Of a stretch of DNA of 64,000 nucleotides, positions 20,631 through 60,668 are shown piece by piece. A program made the position numbers and the translations under genes. The notes below the pieces were generated by a model. It was given only the letters and a program-made list of their open reading frames with translations. It had not been told where the DNA came from and made no database searches. How positions within the stretch are numbered: the first letter of the stretch is position 1; the number at the start of each line of letters is the position of its first letter. The stretch is from contig CM077653.1 of assembly GCA_039707465.1 (NCBI GenBank), positions 2,727,001 to 2,791,000 of the forward strand, in the 5' to 3' direction. The stretch comes from Rhabdophis nuchalis. Its lineage: Eukaryota; Chordata; Lepidosauria; Squamata; Natricidae.

Positions 20631-20910
20631 TCATCTCTCCCTTCCCCCCTCTCTCTTTCTATCCATCCATCCATCTCTCTATCCCTCTCCCCCTCTCTTC
20701 CTCCCTCCGTTCCTCCCTCTTTCTCTCCATCCATCCATCCATCCATCCATCCCTCTATATCTCTATCCCTCTCCCCCTCTCTTTCTATCCATCCATCCAT
20801 CTATCCATCTATCTATCCCTCTCTATTCTGTTCTCTCCTCCTCCCTCCCTCCCTCCCTCCCTCCCTCCCTCTCCATCCATCCATCCATCCCCCCCCCTCT
20901 CTTTCTCAGG
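20560..20910 (+). repeat. (TTTC)n, (CATC)n and (CCCT)n compound microsatellite
   Basis: Blocks of TTTC, CATC, TCTA and CCCT units in ABCG4 intron 1. The Phe/Leu/Ser/Pro frames are read-through. Confidence 0.95.
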
Positions 20911-21694
20911 GGGGGGGGGGAGGATTTCAGACCGCTCAGCCTTAAGAGTTCCAGGGGTGTCTTGTCAAGTTTGGGTATGCTTCAACCCCTCCCCTCCCCT
21001 CGCCACCCCCACTCCTTGGCATGGCTGGGTTCTTATCCTCGATATACCAGAGAATATCAGGCTGCAAAGCCTCTGGGGAGGAGTAGAAGATCGCTCTTCC
21101 CGTTTCGGCTCCAGCCTGAGAGAGGGAGGGAGGGAGGCGGAAGATTAGTAAATAACACCCGGACTCAGTTCGGTTCCTGGAGAAATCTGGCCTCCGATTG
21201 CAACCAAAGATGCATTTCCCAGCGGCCTTTATTGGCTAGCCGGGAACGGGGGCCTTTCTGAAGGGGATCACGTGCGGCTGGGCAATGGGGTGGGGAGGGG
21301 GCTTCCCGTGATGCCTCCCACCCAGGGGTCCTCGGTCCTCTGCTAAGGAACGGCTGGGCTAAGAGGAGTGGCTCTTGGGCTGCGTTGGGTGGGAGAGAAA
21401 GCCCCCCCCCCCTCTCTCTCTCTGCAAGGGAAACTCGGAGGGGATGGAGATCAACCGGCTGAGCTTTTGGGCATTTCAGCTCAAGGAAGGCAACGGTCTG
21501 CCCAGATCCCCCCCCCCCTCCCAACCCGGCAGAGAAGCCCTTGGCTTGGAGCAGCCCCCCCCCCCCCCGAAGCTGCAGTTAGTCAGGCTTTGCAAGGAAG
21601 GGAAGAAGGAGAGGCTGCGCAGAAGGGCAATTCCTCCACTCCCCCCCTCCCCTTTGGACAGGTTCTGGGTCAGAGACCCATCAGCCAGCCTCTC

Positions 21695-22170
21695 TCCCTC
21701 CCTCCCTCCCTCCCTCTTTCCTTCCTTCCTTCCTTCCTTCCTTCCTTCCTTCCTTCCTTCCTTCCTTCCTTCCTTCCTTCCTTCCTTCCTTCCCTCCTTC
21801 TTCCCTTCCTCACATACCTGCCATCCTATCTCTTGTGCTTCGTTCCCTCTTTCCTTCTCTCTTTCCTTCCTTCCTTCTTTCCCTCCTTCCCTCCTTCCTT
21901 CCTTCAGCTACCTGCCTACTTACCTCTCGTCCTCCCTCACTCCCTTTCCTTCCTTCATTTGGTCGTTCCTTCCTTCCTTCACCTACCTACCTTCCTACCT
22001 TGTCCTTCCTTTCTCCCTCTCTTTTCCTTCCTTCCTCCTTCCTTCCCTCTCTCCCTCACCTACCTACCTCTTGACCTTCCTTTCTTCCCTCCTTCCTTCC
22101 TTCATCTACCTCCCTCCCTCTTGTCTTATCTACCTCCCTCTTTTCCTTCCTTCCTTCCTTCCTTCCCCCC
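21695..22170 (+). repeat. (TTCC)n pyrimidine tract
   Basis: About 475 bp of TTCC, CTTC and CCCT units broken by TACC patches, ABCG4 intron 1. Confidence 0.95.
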
Positions 22171-22318
22171 CCCCTCCCTCTGCTAGTCCTTTGAAGCTGG
22201 GACCCTGGGACTGCAACATCCACCCCCCTCCAACCTGTTTTGTACTGTTTTGATGGCCATTGTAACCCAACTATCAGCTTCAGGGTTGACTCCCAACGTT
22301 TTGGAGGACGGAAGGTGT

Positions 22319-22321
<3 letters not shown>

Positions 22322-22352
<31 letters not shown>
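22322..22352 (+). repeat. (GA)n microsatellite
   Basis: About 15 GA units. Confidence 0.95.
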
Positions 22353-22355
<3 letters not shown>

Positions 22356-23059
22356 CTCCACTCTCTCCATTGGGAGGGGGCAGGGAGGGGGGGAATGAGC
22401 AGCGAGTGGGTGTCTTCCAGTGTGATGCCCTTCACACCTTTGGCCATCCAGTCTCTCCTGCTGCTTTGATGATGTCCTGCAGCTTAAAGTAGGGCAGGAA
22501 TGGAAGCTGATTTCTCTCTGAGCTGCATGAAGGGTCTTTCTCTTAGCCCTCCCCCCTCAAAAAAAAATCTGGATGGCAACCCCTCCCTCCTCGCCTCCCT
22601 CCTCCCCTCCAGTTTATCTAATCAGTCTCTAATCCCTTTGTCCCTCCACCCCTCCCCTCCCTTGCCTTGCATTTGAATGCAGCCATTAATTTTTGCCTTG
22701 GGTTTAATCCTCCATCCAGATTTGGCAAGCATCCCTCTGTTAGCCTTTGCTTGGAAACATTTTCCTTGTCTCCATTTTATTAAAAAAAATAATCCTAATA
22801 TTAGAAAAAGGCAAATGACTGGATAGAGAGAAGGACCTGCATCTCATCCTTTTTTGGGGTGGTGGTGTGTCAGGTTCTTTTGCAACGAGGACCCCCCACC
22901 CCAAACCTGATTGTAAGCAAAGACAATGAAGGGACCATCCCAGAGGGCTTCCTAATTTGGCTACCCACGGAACTTTTAATGCCAAGTGGGCATACTTGGG
23001 AGCTGCCGACAGTTTTGTCCGGTCCCTCTCGGATGAAAAGGGGAAGGTCCTTCTGATAT
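22353..23059. other. ABCG4 intron 1, nothing recognised
   Basis: Roughly 700 bp of apparently unique sequence with no supported feature. Confidence 0.4.
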
Positions 23060-23215
23060 CCCAGCTCTAAAGTGTTGGGTTCAGCTTGGAATTGATGAGA
23101 GCAATCAGCGCATGGAATAGAAGTTGCCTTCAGCAGTTGTGCGAGCTTCATCACTTTCAAGAAGAGACTGGACTGCCATTTGTCAGAAGGGGTGTAGGAT
23201 CTGGTTGGAAGAAAT
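23060..23215 (+). mobile_element. CR1 LINE 3' end fragment, plus strand
   Basis: TTGATGAGAGCAATCAGCGC, then GAAGAGACTGGACTGCCATT and TGTCAGAAGGGGTGTAGGAT match the CR1 3' UTR seen in reverse at 11880-11990. Confidence 0.65.
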
Positions 23216-23304
23216 GTCCACCTGGGTTCAGCTCCAAGTGGGAAGAAAGACACTGGAAAAATGAAGAGAGAGAGAGAAGGGAGGGGGGAGGGAGAGGGAG
23301 GACT

Positions 23305-24275
23305 GGAGGTTTTGCAGTATCCTTCCCCTGGAGTGGGAAGGAAAGGGAGATTTTACACTATCCTTCCCCCTGGAGTCAGGAAGGAAGGGAGATTTTGCAC
23401 TATCCTTCCCCTGGAGTGGGGAGGGAATGGAGATTTTGCAGTATCCTTCCCCTGGAGTGAGGAGGGAATGGAGATTTTGCAGTATCCTTCCCCTGGAGTG
23501 GGGAGGGAATGGGGATTTTGCAGTATCCTTCCCCTGGAGTGGGGAGAAAATGGAGATTTTGCAGTATCCTTCCCCTGGAGTGGGGAGGGAAGGGAGATTT
23601 TGCAGTATCCTTCCCCTGGAGTGGGGAGGGAAGGGAGATTTTGCAGTATCCTTCCCCTGGATTGGGGAGAAAATGGAGATTTTGCAGTATCCTTCCCCTG
23701 GAGTGGGGAGGGAATGGGGATTTTGCAGTATCCTTCCCCTGGAGTGGGAAGGGAATGGAGATTTTGCAGTATCCTTCCCTTGGAGTGGGGAGGGAAGGGA
23801 GATTTTGCAGTATCCTTCCCCTGGAGTGGGGAGAAAATGGAGATTTTGCAGTATCCTTCCCCTGGAGTGGGGAGGGAATGGGGATTTTGCAGTATCCTTC
23901 CCCTGGAGTGAGGAGGGAATGGAGATTTTGCGGTATCCTTCCCCTGGAGTGAGGAGGGAATGGGGATTTTGCAGTATCCTTCCCCTGGAGTGGGGAGGGA
24001 AGGGACATTTTGCAGTATCCTTCCCCTGGAGTGGGGAGGGAATGGAGATTTTGCAGTATCCTTCCCCTGGAGTGGGGAGGGAAGGGAAATTTTGCAGTAT
24101 CCTTCCCCTGGAGTGGGGAGGGAATGGAGATTTTGCAGTATCCTTCCCCTGGAGTGGGGAGGGAATGGAGATTTTGCAGTATCCTTCCCCTGGAGTGGGG
24201 AGGGAAGGGAGATTTTGCAGTATCCTTCCCCTGGAGTGGGGAGGGAATGGGTTTTTTGCAGTATCCTTCCCCTGC
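23305..24275 (+). repeat. 41-bp minisatellite array 1, about 23-24 copies
   Basis: The unit is GTATCCTTCCCCTGGAGTGG followed by GGAGGGAATGGAGATTTTGC and A. Copies vary mainly at GAATGG/GAAGGG and GAGGAG/GGGGAG. It ends in TGCCACGCCCTCCAAGCCCC and a MITE terminus TTTCACCACTG at 24334, so it lies inside a plus-strand MITE copy. Because 41 is not a multiple of 3, all frames stay open on both strands, producing spurious 200-356-residue frames. Confidence 0.97.
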
Positions 24276-24332
24276 CACGCCCTCCAAGCCCCACCCACAA
24301 AATCCGTAGTAAAAACATTAGCATTTCACCAC

Positions 24333-24713
24333 TGCCTGAAGCCATCTTTTACATTAGGCTGCCTCATTTTCTACTGTGGGGAAATGGGAGGGGGGAATTA
24401 TATGGAGCATGCGAGATCTATAGTCTAAATAACAATCCTTTCTCAGAGCGTCAAGGACATCTTGCCCTGCACCTCGAGGGGTGTGACTGGAAGGCATCTC
24501 TAGTTTTGGACGGTGTCTGATTGGACCATGTGATGGACCTGTGGGTGCTGGGCAGGGCCTTGAACTTTCGTTTGGGTGGAGGAAAACCTGGGAAATGCTC
24601 AGATTCGGGTTTTCCCAGATGTGTCAATAGGACACCTCTAATAAAATGGAGCTTTGAGGAACCTCAAGCTTTGGAGTCTTCTTTCGTTGGGGGTGTTACC
24701 TGGAACCCTGACA
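24333..24713 (-). mobile_element. Solo LTR family B, minus strand
   Basis: Reverse-complement copy ending GTTACCTGGAACCCTGACA. It directly abuts the MITE end that closes minisatellite array 1. No clear 5-bp duplication. Confidence 0.6.
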
Positions 24714-25970
24714 TTAACCCGAATCTCATTGAAATCTTTGAAATGAGCAAGTGGAAGGAAGATGGTGAACATAACCTTTCCATGGGACTTTATAACTTTC
24801 GTTGCTGTTATATGTCGTTTCTGATTCTTGTCATGCAACCCTTTTTAAAATAGAAGTCATCGGGGCAGTTTATTGGTGATTGATGGGGTGTGAATCACTT
24901 CTCAGAACAAGATGTGATGTAGTACAGAAAATTGGAGCATATGCAATTATTCCAGAAGAAAAGATAACTCTCTGCTGGAATCAAGAACTAACTGATTGTT
25001 TTATTTAGTCTGCCCTTTCCATACTCTTTGGGATTGAGACTGAAGCTATTTAAACAATTAAAGCGATGTCTCGTGCAAATAAAGAGACCCGATTGCAATC
25101 TTTAGACAAGGAAAGTGTTTGTTAGTGTAGCTAGTGTCCAGCAAGTAGGTCTCTAAAATCCAAGTGCTTTTTCCCTTGCTAAGAAATGGGATGTTATTTG
25201 CAACTTATTTATCTGTTAAAACTTTGATGTTCACCTATCAATCAGGATTTAAACCAGCTATGGTTCCAAAGTCCATCCTTGCATGACCAACATTCCTAGA
25301 AATTCCCTTTTAAAGCCCTTGTTGTAATCCCTGTTCGAAATAAGGGTGACCGGATGGAGCTGAGCATTTACTGGCTGGACGCCCTTCCTGACACCAGAGG
25401 GAGTTCACAGTAGATATTTTTTCTTTGTGTAGGATTGAATTCTCAGCCTTCTTTTTTTTTTTTACATCTCTGTGCAACATCGTTCCTCTTTTGCCACTTC
25501 TTTCACATTCATGTTAACATTATTTCCCTAAGTTTAGTATGATAATATATTGAGCATTTAAACATTACAAAACTCTCCATTTTTCTTCTTAATATCTTCT
25601 TGTAATAATATCATACTAACATTAAACATCATTATTCTCACCATATACATACTAAGTTTCCATCTTGTTTATTTCTCTCTCTAAGTGTATTTTTTTTTTT
25701 GCTTTCTTCATTTCCAAACTCTTTTTTTATTCTCCAACCATTGGTAAAAATACTTCCAAAATCATATAATATTCAGTTGGCTCTTTCTCCTTCATTGCTA
25801 AAGTTAATCTGTTCATTTCTGCACATTCTAATATTTTCCTTATCACCTTCTCATCAATAGGGATCTCTACACTTTTCCAATGTTGTGCAAATATAATTCT
25901 ACCTGTGTGACCTCTCAACCTTCTGAGTGGCAGGCGAGTGTCTTCACCACTAGACCACCCCGCTGCCCAT
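24714..25970. other. ABCG4 intron 1, AT-rich, nothing recognised
   Basis: About 1.25 kb of AT-rich sequence with short T runs. The small frames are not conserved with anything I know. Confidence 0.4.
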
Positions 25971-25973
25971 TTA

Positions 25974-26960
25974 TTTATTTATTTATTTATTTTATTACAT
26001 TTATATCCCGCCCTTCTCCGCAGAGGACCCAGGGCGGCGCACAGGAGATTTAAAAAACATACAAAATAGAACATAGATAAATAATTTAAAATATATATTA
26101 AATCCCAAACCTGTGCTAAAACCAATTATTAATTAAAAACCCAATTTAAAACTTTTCTAAAAGTTCCCATGGGAGGTTAGGCTAGGCCGGCTTGATGAAA
26201 AAAGTATGTCTTTAGACATTGGCGGAAGAGGCGGAGGTCGGTGATGGCCCGGAGTTCAGGGAGTAGGTCGTTCCAAAGGGCAGGCCCGCCACAGAGAAGG
26301 CTCTTCCCCTGGGTGTCGCCAGTCGGCATTGTCCGGCCGATGGCACCCTGAGAAGGCCCTCTCCGTGGGAGCGTATCGGTCTAAGGGATGTATGGGGCAC
26401 GAGACGGTCTCGCATATAACTAGGCCCCGAGCCATGGAGCGCTTTAAAGATGGTCGTCAAATCCTTGAAGCGCACCCGAAAGACCACAGGAAGCCAATGC
26501 AGCTCGCGCAGGATTGGTGTTATATGGGAGCTTCTGGTAGCTCCCGTAATTACCCGCGCGGCTGCGTTTTGGACTAGCTGTAGCTTTCGAGTGCACCTCA
26601 AGGGAAGCCCCATGTAGAGAGCATTACAGTAGTCGAGGCGGGACGTCACGAGAGCTTGAGTGACTGTGCGAAGGGCAGCCCGGTCCAGTAAGGGGCGCAA
26701 TTGGCGCATCAGGCGTACCTGATGAAACGCCCCCCTGGCCACGGCTGCCACATGGTCCTCCATGGACAGCCGGGAATCCAGGAGGACACCCAAATTGCGC
26801 GCCCTCTCCACGGGGGCCAGTGTTTCGCCCCCAATGGCCAGAGTTGGAGTAATCTGCTGAACCGGGGTGCCGGAAACCACAGCCACTCAGTCTTGGCAGG
26901 GTTGAGCTTGAGTTTGTTACCGCCCATGACCACACAGACATAATTTCTTGCTCAAGGGAG
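25974..26960 (-). pseudogene. CR1-type LINE reverse-transcriptase 3' end, minus strand
   Basis: A minus-strand frame (26212-26886) reads RNLGVLLDSRLSMEDHVAAV, LVTSRLDYCNALYMGLPLR, KLQLVQNAAARVITGATRS and ILRELHWLPVVFRVRFK, the C-terminal RT region of CR1/L3 elements. The upstream part (KLKLNPAKTEWLWFP) is in another frame, so there is a frameshift near 26870. The 3' end is an (AAAT)n tail at 25970-25993. It is antisense to ABCG4 and broken. Confidence 0.85.
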
Positions 26961-27536
26961 GGGGCCCCATCTGCTGTGGTGGGTAGAGTTGGTCATGCAC
27001 AACCTTGGAGACAGAGGTGGGTTTCAAATTTTTTTAGAACTTCTTCTGTAGGTGTGGTCTGCTTTGTGGGAGTGACTTGCCGGCCATGTGACCGGGTGGG
27101 AGTGGCTTGGCAGTCATGTAACTGGGTAGGCATGGCCAACTTGTAAAATGTGGTGAAACTCACTTAACAACGCTCTTGCTTAGCAACCAAAATGTTGGCT
27201 CAGGAACTCTGGCATTTGAAGCACGCAAGTCTTAAAGCTGTCAAGTTACAAGACCCTTGCACCCCTAATGCTTTAGAAAAAAAACCCATCAGGGGTGTTC
27301 AAACTTGACAACTTTAAGACTTGTGGACTTCAACTCCCAGAATTCCTCCTCTCGCTCTTCATCTTGATGGTGGGCGAATGGGCGGGGGGAGGAAGCTGGA
27401 ACTGGTTCTAAAGGGCACCGTAGATTTGTGGAACCTCTTCTACAGAAGAGGCTAGAACTAGCAGGAAACCACCCCTGCTTGGAGAGCACCTGAAGATCAG
27501 AACATTCACCTCTGTTTCCTTTGACCTTCCCCACAG
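26961..27536. other. ABCG4: End of ABCG4 intron 1
   Basis: Contains a half copy of the foldback MITE at about 27293-27350 (CAGGGGTGTTCAAACTTGAC). Otherwise only the exon-2 acceptor region. Confidence 0.5.
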
Positions 27537-27546
27537 AGGAGCTACG

Positions 27547-54784
<27,238 letters not shown>

Positions 54785-55005
54785 GAGGGGGCACGGACCC
54801 AGTTCCTGGTGCTGTGGGACAGACCCAGCCAGCCAGGAGACGCCCTTCCCACCACTGCCCTCCTGCCCCCAATGGAACCTCTGCAGGCTGCAGGTCAAAG
54901 CGGGAGAGGCTGGAGAGCTGGTGACCACTTCAGCTTGGCCAAAGACTGATGAAGTCTCTCAGAACTGTTTTAACCTACATTCTTCATGACAAATAAGGCT
55001 TCCTC
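54785..55005 (+). other. ABCG4: Start of ABCG4 3' UTR
   Basis: Unique sequence after the stop. No canonical AATAAA is visible before the pyrimidine tract at 55010, so the end of the transcript is not resolved. The tract may itself be transcribed. Confidence 0.45.
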
Positions 55006-55007
55006 CC

Positions 55008-55510
55008 TCCCTTCCTTCCTCTCCTTTCCTCCCTTCCTTCCTTCCTCTCCTTTCTATTTCCTTCTTTCTCATCTTCCTTCCTTCCTTCCTTCCTCTCCTT
55101 TCTATTTCCTTCTTTCTCATCTTCCTTCCTTCCTCTCCTTTCTATTTCCTTCCTTCTCATCTTCCTTCCTTCCTTCCTTCCTTCCTCTTCTTTCTATTTC
55201 CTTCTTTCTCATCTCCCTTCCTATTACCTTCCTCCCTCTTCCCATTTCCCTTCCTTCCTTCTCATCTTCCTTCCTTCCCTTCCTTCCTTCTCTCCTTCCT
55301 TCCCTTCCTTCCTTCTCTTCTTTCTTCCTATTACTGTCCTCTCCTCCCACTCCCCATTTTCCTTACTTCCTCCTTTCTATTTCCTTCCTCTCCATCCCAT
55401 TTTCCTTCCTTCCTTCCTTCCTTCCTTCCTTCCTTCCTTCCTTCCTTCCTTCCTTCCTTCCTTCCTTCCTTCCTTCCTTCCTTCTCATCTTCCTCCCTCC
55501 CTCCCTCCCT
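55008..55510 (+). repeat. (TTCC)n pyrimidine tract
   Basis: About 500 bp of TTCC/CTTT/CATC pyrimidine repeats, with about 26 uninterrupted CTTC units at 55400-55483. Confidence 0.95.
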
Positions 55511-56250
55511 TTGCATCCCTTCCACCCTCCCTCTGGCGTTTACATTTCTGGACCGTATCATCCAATCTCGCTTTCCAAAGCTGAATATCCACCCAAGGAA
55601 ACCTCTTTGCCCTACCGGTGGAAATGAGACGGGGGCGGGAGGGGGGAGCCCCAGACCAGCGTGGGGAGGGGGGTGGGGGCAGATGCTAGAACCTTGTTTG
55701 GGCAGGGCCCAGGGGAGGTGCTGGGCTGGGTGGGGGGAGAAAGCTGTGTAGGGAGGGGGAGGGAGGGTTTTTTTTCCTCTGACAAGCACACTTCGTAGCC
55801 CCATTGCGCGGCAGCCTCGTTTCTTTTTGGTTCGCTTCGCTTGCAGGAAGTCTAGCATGTGGATGCGTATTAAGACTTTGGAAGACTGAATCGGAGGGGT
55901 GGGCTGCATAGGGCTGCACCCCCCCCCAACACTACATGTAGCAATGGGGGTGGTTTTCATCTCTTCCCTTCCTCCCAGCCTCCCTCTTCTTGGCCTCCTT
56001 TCCCCGATGCCTATTTTTCCCCCTGGGTCCCCCAAATATCTACCCCGCTTCTTTTGCAAGAGACGGCCGAAGGAGGTCCAGCCGGTGGGATCTGCCCACC
56101 CAGAGGGGGCCTCCGAACTTTGAGTGGCATTTTGAACGCTTGCTCCTTCTGGGGGGGGGGCAGAGCCGGTGGTGGTGGGTGGCGGAGAGATTCTGGGGGA
56201 AACCAAGCAGAGAGCTGGGTGGCTAACGGTTCGTATCGGTTGAGGCGAAC
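55511..56250. other. Downstream of ABCG4, G-rich, nothing recognised
   Basis: Contains G-run clusters at 55630-55690 and 56150-56160, and no supported exon. Confidence 0.4.
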
Positions 56251-56659
56251 TTCTAGTGCCGTGGGGGCGAACCTATGGCAGGCGTGCCAGTGGGGACACG
56301 CAGAGCCCTCTCTGTGAGCACGCACACGGTCACCAGCTGGTGTTTGCGGGCACCGGAGCGCTGGAAAATTGCCTGAATAATGACCACAAAAACAAGGCCG
56401 TTTTGGGGTCTGTTTTCCAGGGGGTTTTCAAGTGGTTTTTGGGACATTTACAAGAGCATTTTTGAGCAGTTTTAAGCCATTTGTAGCCCAAAAAACAGTC
56501 CAAAAAGCGGCTTGAAAATGGCCAAAAATGGCCTATAAACATGCATGCGCAGGCTGGCCAGCTGCGCATGGATTCTGGTGCTCTGGCACAGGCACACATG
56601 CATGCGTGTTCCAGTTTGGGCACTCAGTGCTGAAAAGGTTCGCCATCACTGCTCTAGTG
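56251..56659. mobile_element. hAT-type element, GGCGAACCTATGGCA family
   Basis: Element 56259-56651 with inverted ends GGGGGCGAACCTATGGCA and AAAAGGTTCGCCATCACTG, flanks TTCTAGTG and CTCTAGTG (7 of 8). Confidence 0.75.
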
Positions 56660-56938
56660 AAAATTGTGACGGGGTTGCCGAACCGGTACGGACCGCAGGC
56701 TCGCCGTGCCTCCCCCCCCACCCCGAACCGATTCTCCGGCGGCCACAGCATATATTTTTTTTGCCATTTTTAATGTTCTGCGCATGCACAGACCCATTGA
56801 CAGGCAACTGTGCATGCAGATCGCCTTGCGCACGGAGCCGTCAGAAATGCAGAGAGAAACCCACCCCTGAACACAAGGCAGCTTTGGGTGGCCCAAAACC
56901 TTGTTGCGTGTATCAACTGAAGACAGCAGATCCAGCGC

Positions 56939-57358
56939 TAGTCCTCGAGATACGACAGTTCATTTCAAAGAGACTGCGGCATTGAACAAAGTGACTTTGG
57001 ACTGTTTTTCACACCGACGATGTTTTCCATCGTCCCCGTGGTCCCAATGATCGAAATCCGGAAGCTTGGCTCATAGTTACGACGGCCACAGCATCCGAGG
57101 AGTCCAGTGATTCAAATTCAGACCCCTGGCAACTGACTCGTAATCATGACGGTCGCAATGACAACCCTTCTGACAAGCAAAGTCGAGGGTGGGGGGGAGC
57201 CAGATTCACTTAACAACTTGGTTACTAATTTGTCCATGGCAATGATTCACTTAACGGCGTAGACGGGGGCAAAAGTGACAACCCCTGTCTCGCTTAACCA
57301 CGGAACGCGTGGTTAATCGATCGGGGAGTGTGTGTGTGTGTCGTACGTCGAGGACTAG
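56939..57358. mobile_element. GTCGAGGACT foldback element
   Basis: Begins CTAGTCCTCGAGATACGACA and ends CGTACGTCGAGGACTAG, inverted ends. Best-preserved copy of this family in the window. Confidence 0.65.
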
Positions 57359-57789
57359 CTGGGGTGAGAATTCGTGTGGGAGTCGTAGAGGCGGTGAAGA
57401 GCCCACTTCCGTTTTGCATCTGGCGAATCCAGCGTGGCCAGTTTATGAAACCCTAATTCGAAACCGGTTCGGCCTGAAGAACCAGAAGAAATCGCAGGAG
57501 ATTATAATTAAGTGGAGCTTTCCTGGAATGTCAATTGCTCCAGCTGAACACTTTCCGTCTGCTAGGAAAATACCTTGGCTCTGAATCAATCTGCAGCTGT
57601 AGAGGGAAAAATGCCATTTCAGACTTCTGGGGGTCTTCTCAACCTTCCCGGCTCTCCATCGCTGGTCCTAGAACCTCTGAGGGCCCTTCGGTTTTTCTTT
57701 CTGGGAGTCGCAATCATATCTATATATTTTTTTTAAAATTCCGAGACAATCAAGGCCGTGTGTTCATCCAAACCTCTTCCTAGCTTCCC

Positions 57790-58045
57790 CTCCGTGCTGC
57801 TGGTTTAACAATGGGTTGAAACTAATCCAAGGAGAGAAGCAACTTAGAACTAAAGGAGAAATTTCCTGACAGTGAGGACCAATTAACCAGAGGAACGACT
57901 TGCCTCCAGAATTCGTTAGTGCTTCATCACTGGAAGCTTTGAGGAAGAGACTGGACAGCCATTTATCTGAAGTGGTGCAGGGTTTCCTGCCTAGGGCAGG
58001 GGGTTGGACTAGAAGACCTCCAAGGTCCCTTCCAACTCTGGAACT
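57790..58045 (+). mobile_element. CR1 LINE 3' end, plus strand
   Basis: CTAAAGGAGAAATTTCCTGA, GGAAGCTTTGAGGAAGAGAC and GGGGGTTGGACTAGAAGACC then GGTCCCTTCCAACTCTGGAA, the CR1 3' UTR in sense. Confidence 0.8.
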
Positions 58046-58449
58046 CTTTCTCCTGATCTTTTGCCCTCGGGGCCCTGGGGATCCGTTGGCTGTTGACAGA
58101 TTATAGCTCTGTCACTCAGAACAAATGACGTGGCAGATGGTAGGAACGGTTGGGGGTTGGTTTGCCTGACCACCAACTTCCGGTCCTTGATTCCTGTTCG
58201 GTTTGAAAAGCGAAGCTCTTGAGGGAACGAATGGAACTTCCACAATCAAGAGCAGTCTGCTGGCAAATACAAGGTGGGGATCAACGATGTGCTTGTGAGT
58301 GCCCTGAAGCCATCGGATGCTGGGGATGATGGAGCTTTAGGTCAAGCCTGTGTGATGAACCGTGCCTAACATTATTTTGCTTGTCCTGTCATTGCTTTTG
58401 CCTGACAATATTGAGTGAATCATATTTATGATTTTTAACATTTTTGTAG

Positions 58450-58920
<471 letters not shown>

Positions 58921-59402
58921 CTATTTCTGGCCCATCAAGGGAATTTTCCCCCAAGGAGCCCCTTTCCCCTTCTCGGCCCTCCTCCATCACCCAGAAAACC
59001 TCTCTCTACTGCAGCAATAACCCTCTTCCTTTTCTTCCTATGTTGCCTTGGCTTCCGTGAGCCTCCCTGCTGGGATCTTTGCACCCCGTTTATAGCTTGG
59101 GAACCAGGAAAGCAGGTGCACCTGGGGGCAGGGGGAGGGGGCTGCTTCTCCGCGAATGAATGAATGGAAACTCCAAAGCCAGATTTCACCCCCAGTTGTG
59201 GGCATCTTCTCAGGAATGAAAGAGGCCTTTATCCATCCAGAGGGCGAGCAGGAATTGCAATATATCCAAGACTGGGACTTTGAAGGCAAAGGAGCATAAA
59301 TGCAGCTGGAGAGACCAGGGAAATCCCACCATGCTTGAAAAGGAGGGAAGGAAAACTCTCAAAACATCTGTGGCTTTCAAATGGGGTTTCCCCCCCCATA
59401 GG

Positions 59403-59668
59403 GATTCATACAGAGGTGGGATTCAGCCGGTTCTGACCAGTTCTGGAGAACCAGAAGTGGAAATTTTGAGTAGTTCAGAGAACCGGCAAATGCCACCTCT
59501 GGCTGGCCTCGCCTCCATCTATTCTCTGCCTCCCGAGTCCCAGCTGATCGGGAGGAAATGGAGATTTTAATGTAACCTTCCCCTGCCATGCCCACCAAGC
59601 CACGCCCACCAAGCCACGCCCACAGAACCAGTAGTTTAAAAAAAATTGAATCCCACCACTGATTCATA
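59403..59668 (+). mobile_element. Intact GGTGGGATTCA-family hAT MITE
   Basis: Element 59411-59660, CAGAGGTGGGATTCAGCCGG to GAATCCCACCACT, with GATTCATA on both sides. It has one unexpanded copy of the region that became the 41-bp minisatellite (GGAAATGGAGATTTTAATGT, AACCTTCCCC). Confidence 0.85.
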
Positions 59669-59689
59669 CCCATCTGAAATTTGCCCAGG

Positions 59690-60090
59690 ATGATTTCCTG
59701 GCATCCTCAATTTACAACCATTTGCTTTAATGACTGTTCAAAGTTACACTGGAAAAAGGGTCACTCGCGAACCGTCCTTGCACTTACGACCGTTGCAACA
59801 TCCCCACGTCACACGATCAAAAGTTGGGCGCATGGCAACCCTCGGTTGCAGCATCCCACGTTCTCCACTGGCGAACTTCCCAGCCAAGCCAACAAGCAAA
59901 CTCAACGGGGGAAGCTGGATTCACTTAAACGACCGCACGATTTGCTTAAGGACTGCCGTGATTCACTTAATACCCCTCCCACCCCCAATGGCAAGGAAAT
60001 TCATAAAATCAGATGCAACTCGTTTACCATGGCTTAGCGACAGAAACTCCAGTCTCTGATTCTGGTCCTAACTGGAGGACTACCTTAATT
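59690..60090. repeat. GTCGAGGACT-family dispersed repeat
   Basis: TTTACAACCATTTGCTTTAA, ACTTACGACCGTTGCAACAT and GGACTGCCGTGATTCACTTA recur with the other copies. Confidence 0.6.
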
Positions 60091-60139
60091 TGAAAATAAA
60101 GCCAAGAGGCTTTTCATAGCTAGTGGGCCAAATACATAT

Positions 60140-60666
60140 CCCCAAGCCTGTGATGGCAAACCATTGGCACGTGTGCCAGAAGTGGCACGCAGAGCCATCT
60201 CTCCTGGCACATAAGCCGTCACATGTTGCTCCTCCGGTTTCTGGCGCATGGCCCAGCTGGTTTTCCTGTGCACAGGGGTGCTGAAAGCCAGAATGGTGCG
60301 CACCAGAAAGATGATCTTCCAGTTTGTGCCATGCACACTGCCTAGCTGGTCTTCAGGCATGCATGCACGCCAGAAACTGGAAGATCAGGTGGCTGGTGTG
60401 CATGCACATGCCGGAAGCTGGAAGATCATCTTCCCGGCGCGCGCATACACACCAGGCGGCTGCTTTTCCGGTTTCTGGTGCACACATGCACACCGGCCAC
60501 CGGGTCTGCTTGTTGCATGCATGCCAGAAACCAGAAGTCCAGGTGGCCGATGCGCATACCAGAAACCGGAAAAGCAGCTCCTCGGAGTGCATGCGCGCAC
60601 CGGGCGGCTGCTTTTCCAGCACACACATACTCAGTGCTGAAATGGTTCGCCAACACTGCCCCGAGC
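60140..60666. mobile_element. hAT-type element, GGCAAACCATTGGCA family
   Basis: Element 60148-60658, CTGTGATGGCAAACCATTGG to AAATGGTTCGCCAACACTG, flanks CCCCAAGC and CCCCGAGC (7 of 8). The inside is a degenerate tandem of CATGCGCACACC / CCAGAAACCGGAAA pieces. Confidence 0.72.
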
Positions 60667-60668
60667 AA

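Noticed and set aside
19573..21261. 562-residue open frame
   Set aside because: It runs from a CpG island through (TTTC)n and (CATC)n repeats with no conserved domain. It is compositional.
23305..24275. Regular repeat spacing that could suggest a CRISPR array
   Set aside because: The 41-bp units are contiguous with no unique spacers, and the host is a vertebrate.
23228..24428. Open frames of up to 356 residues on both strands (GEGYCKISIPSPLQGKD repeats and their complement)
   Set aside because: They are six-frame read-through of the 41-bp minisatellite. Without stop codons in any frame, a repeat of length not divisible by 3 stays open throughout.
56528..56985. 146-residue frame with scattered Cys and His
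   Set aside because: It starts inside a hAT-type element and runs into unique DNA with no domain or splice support.
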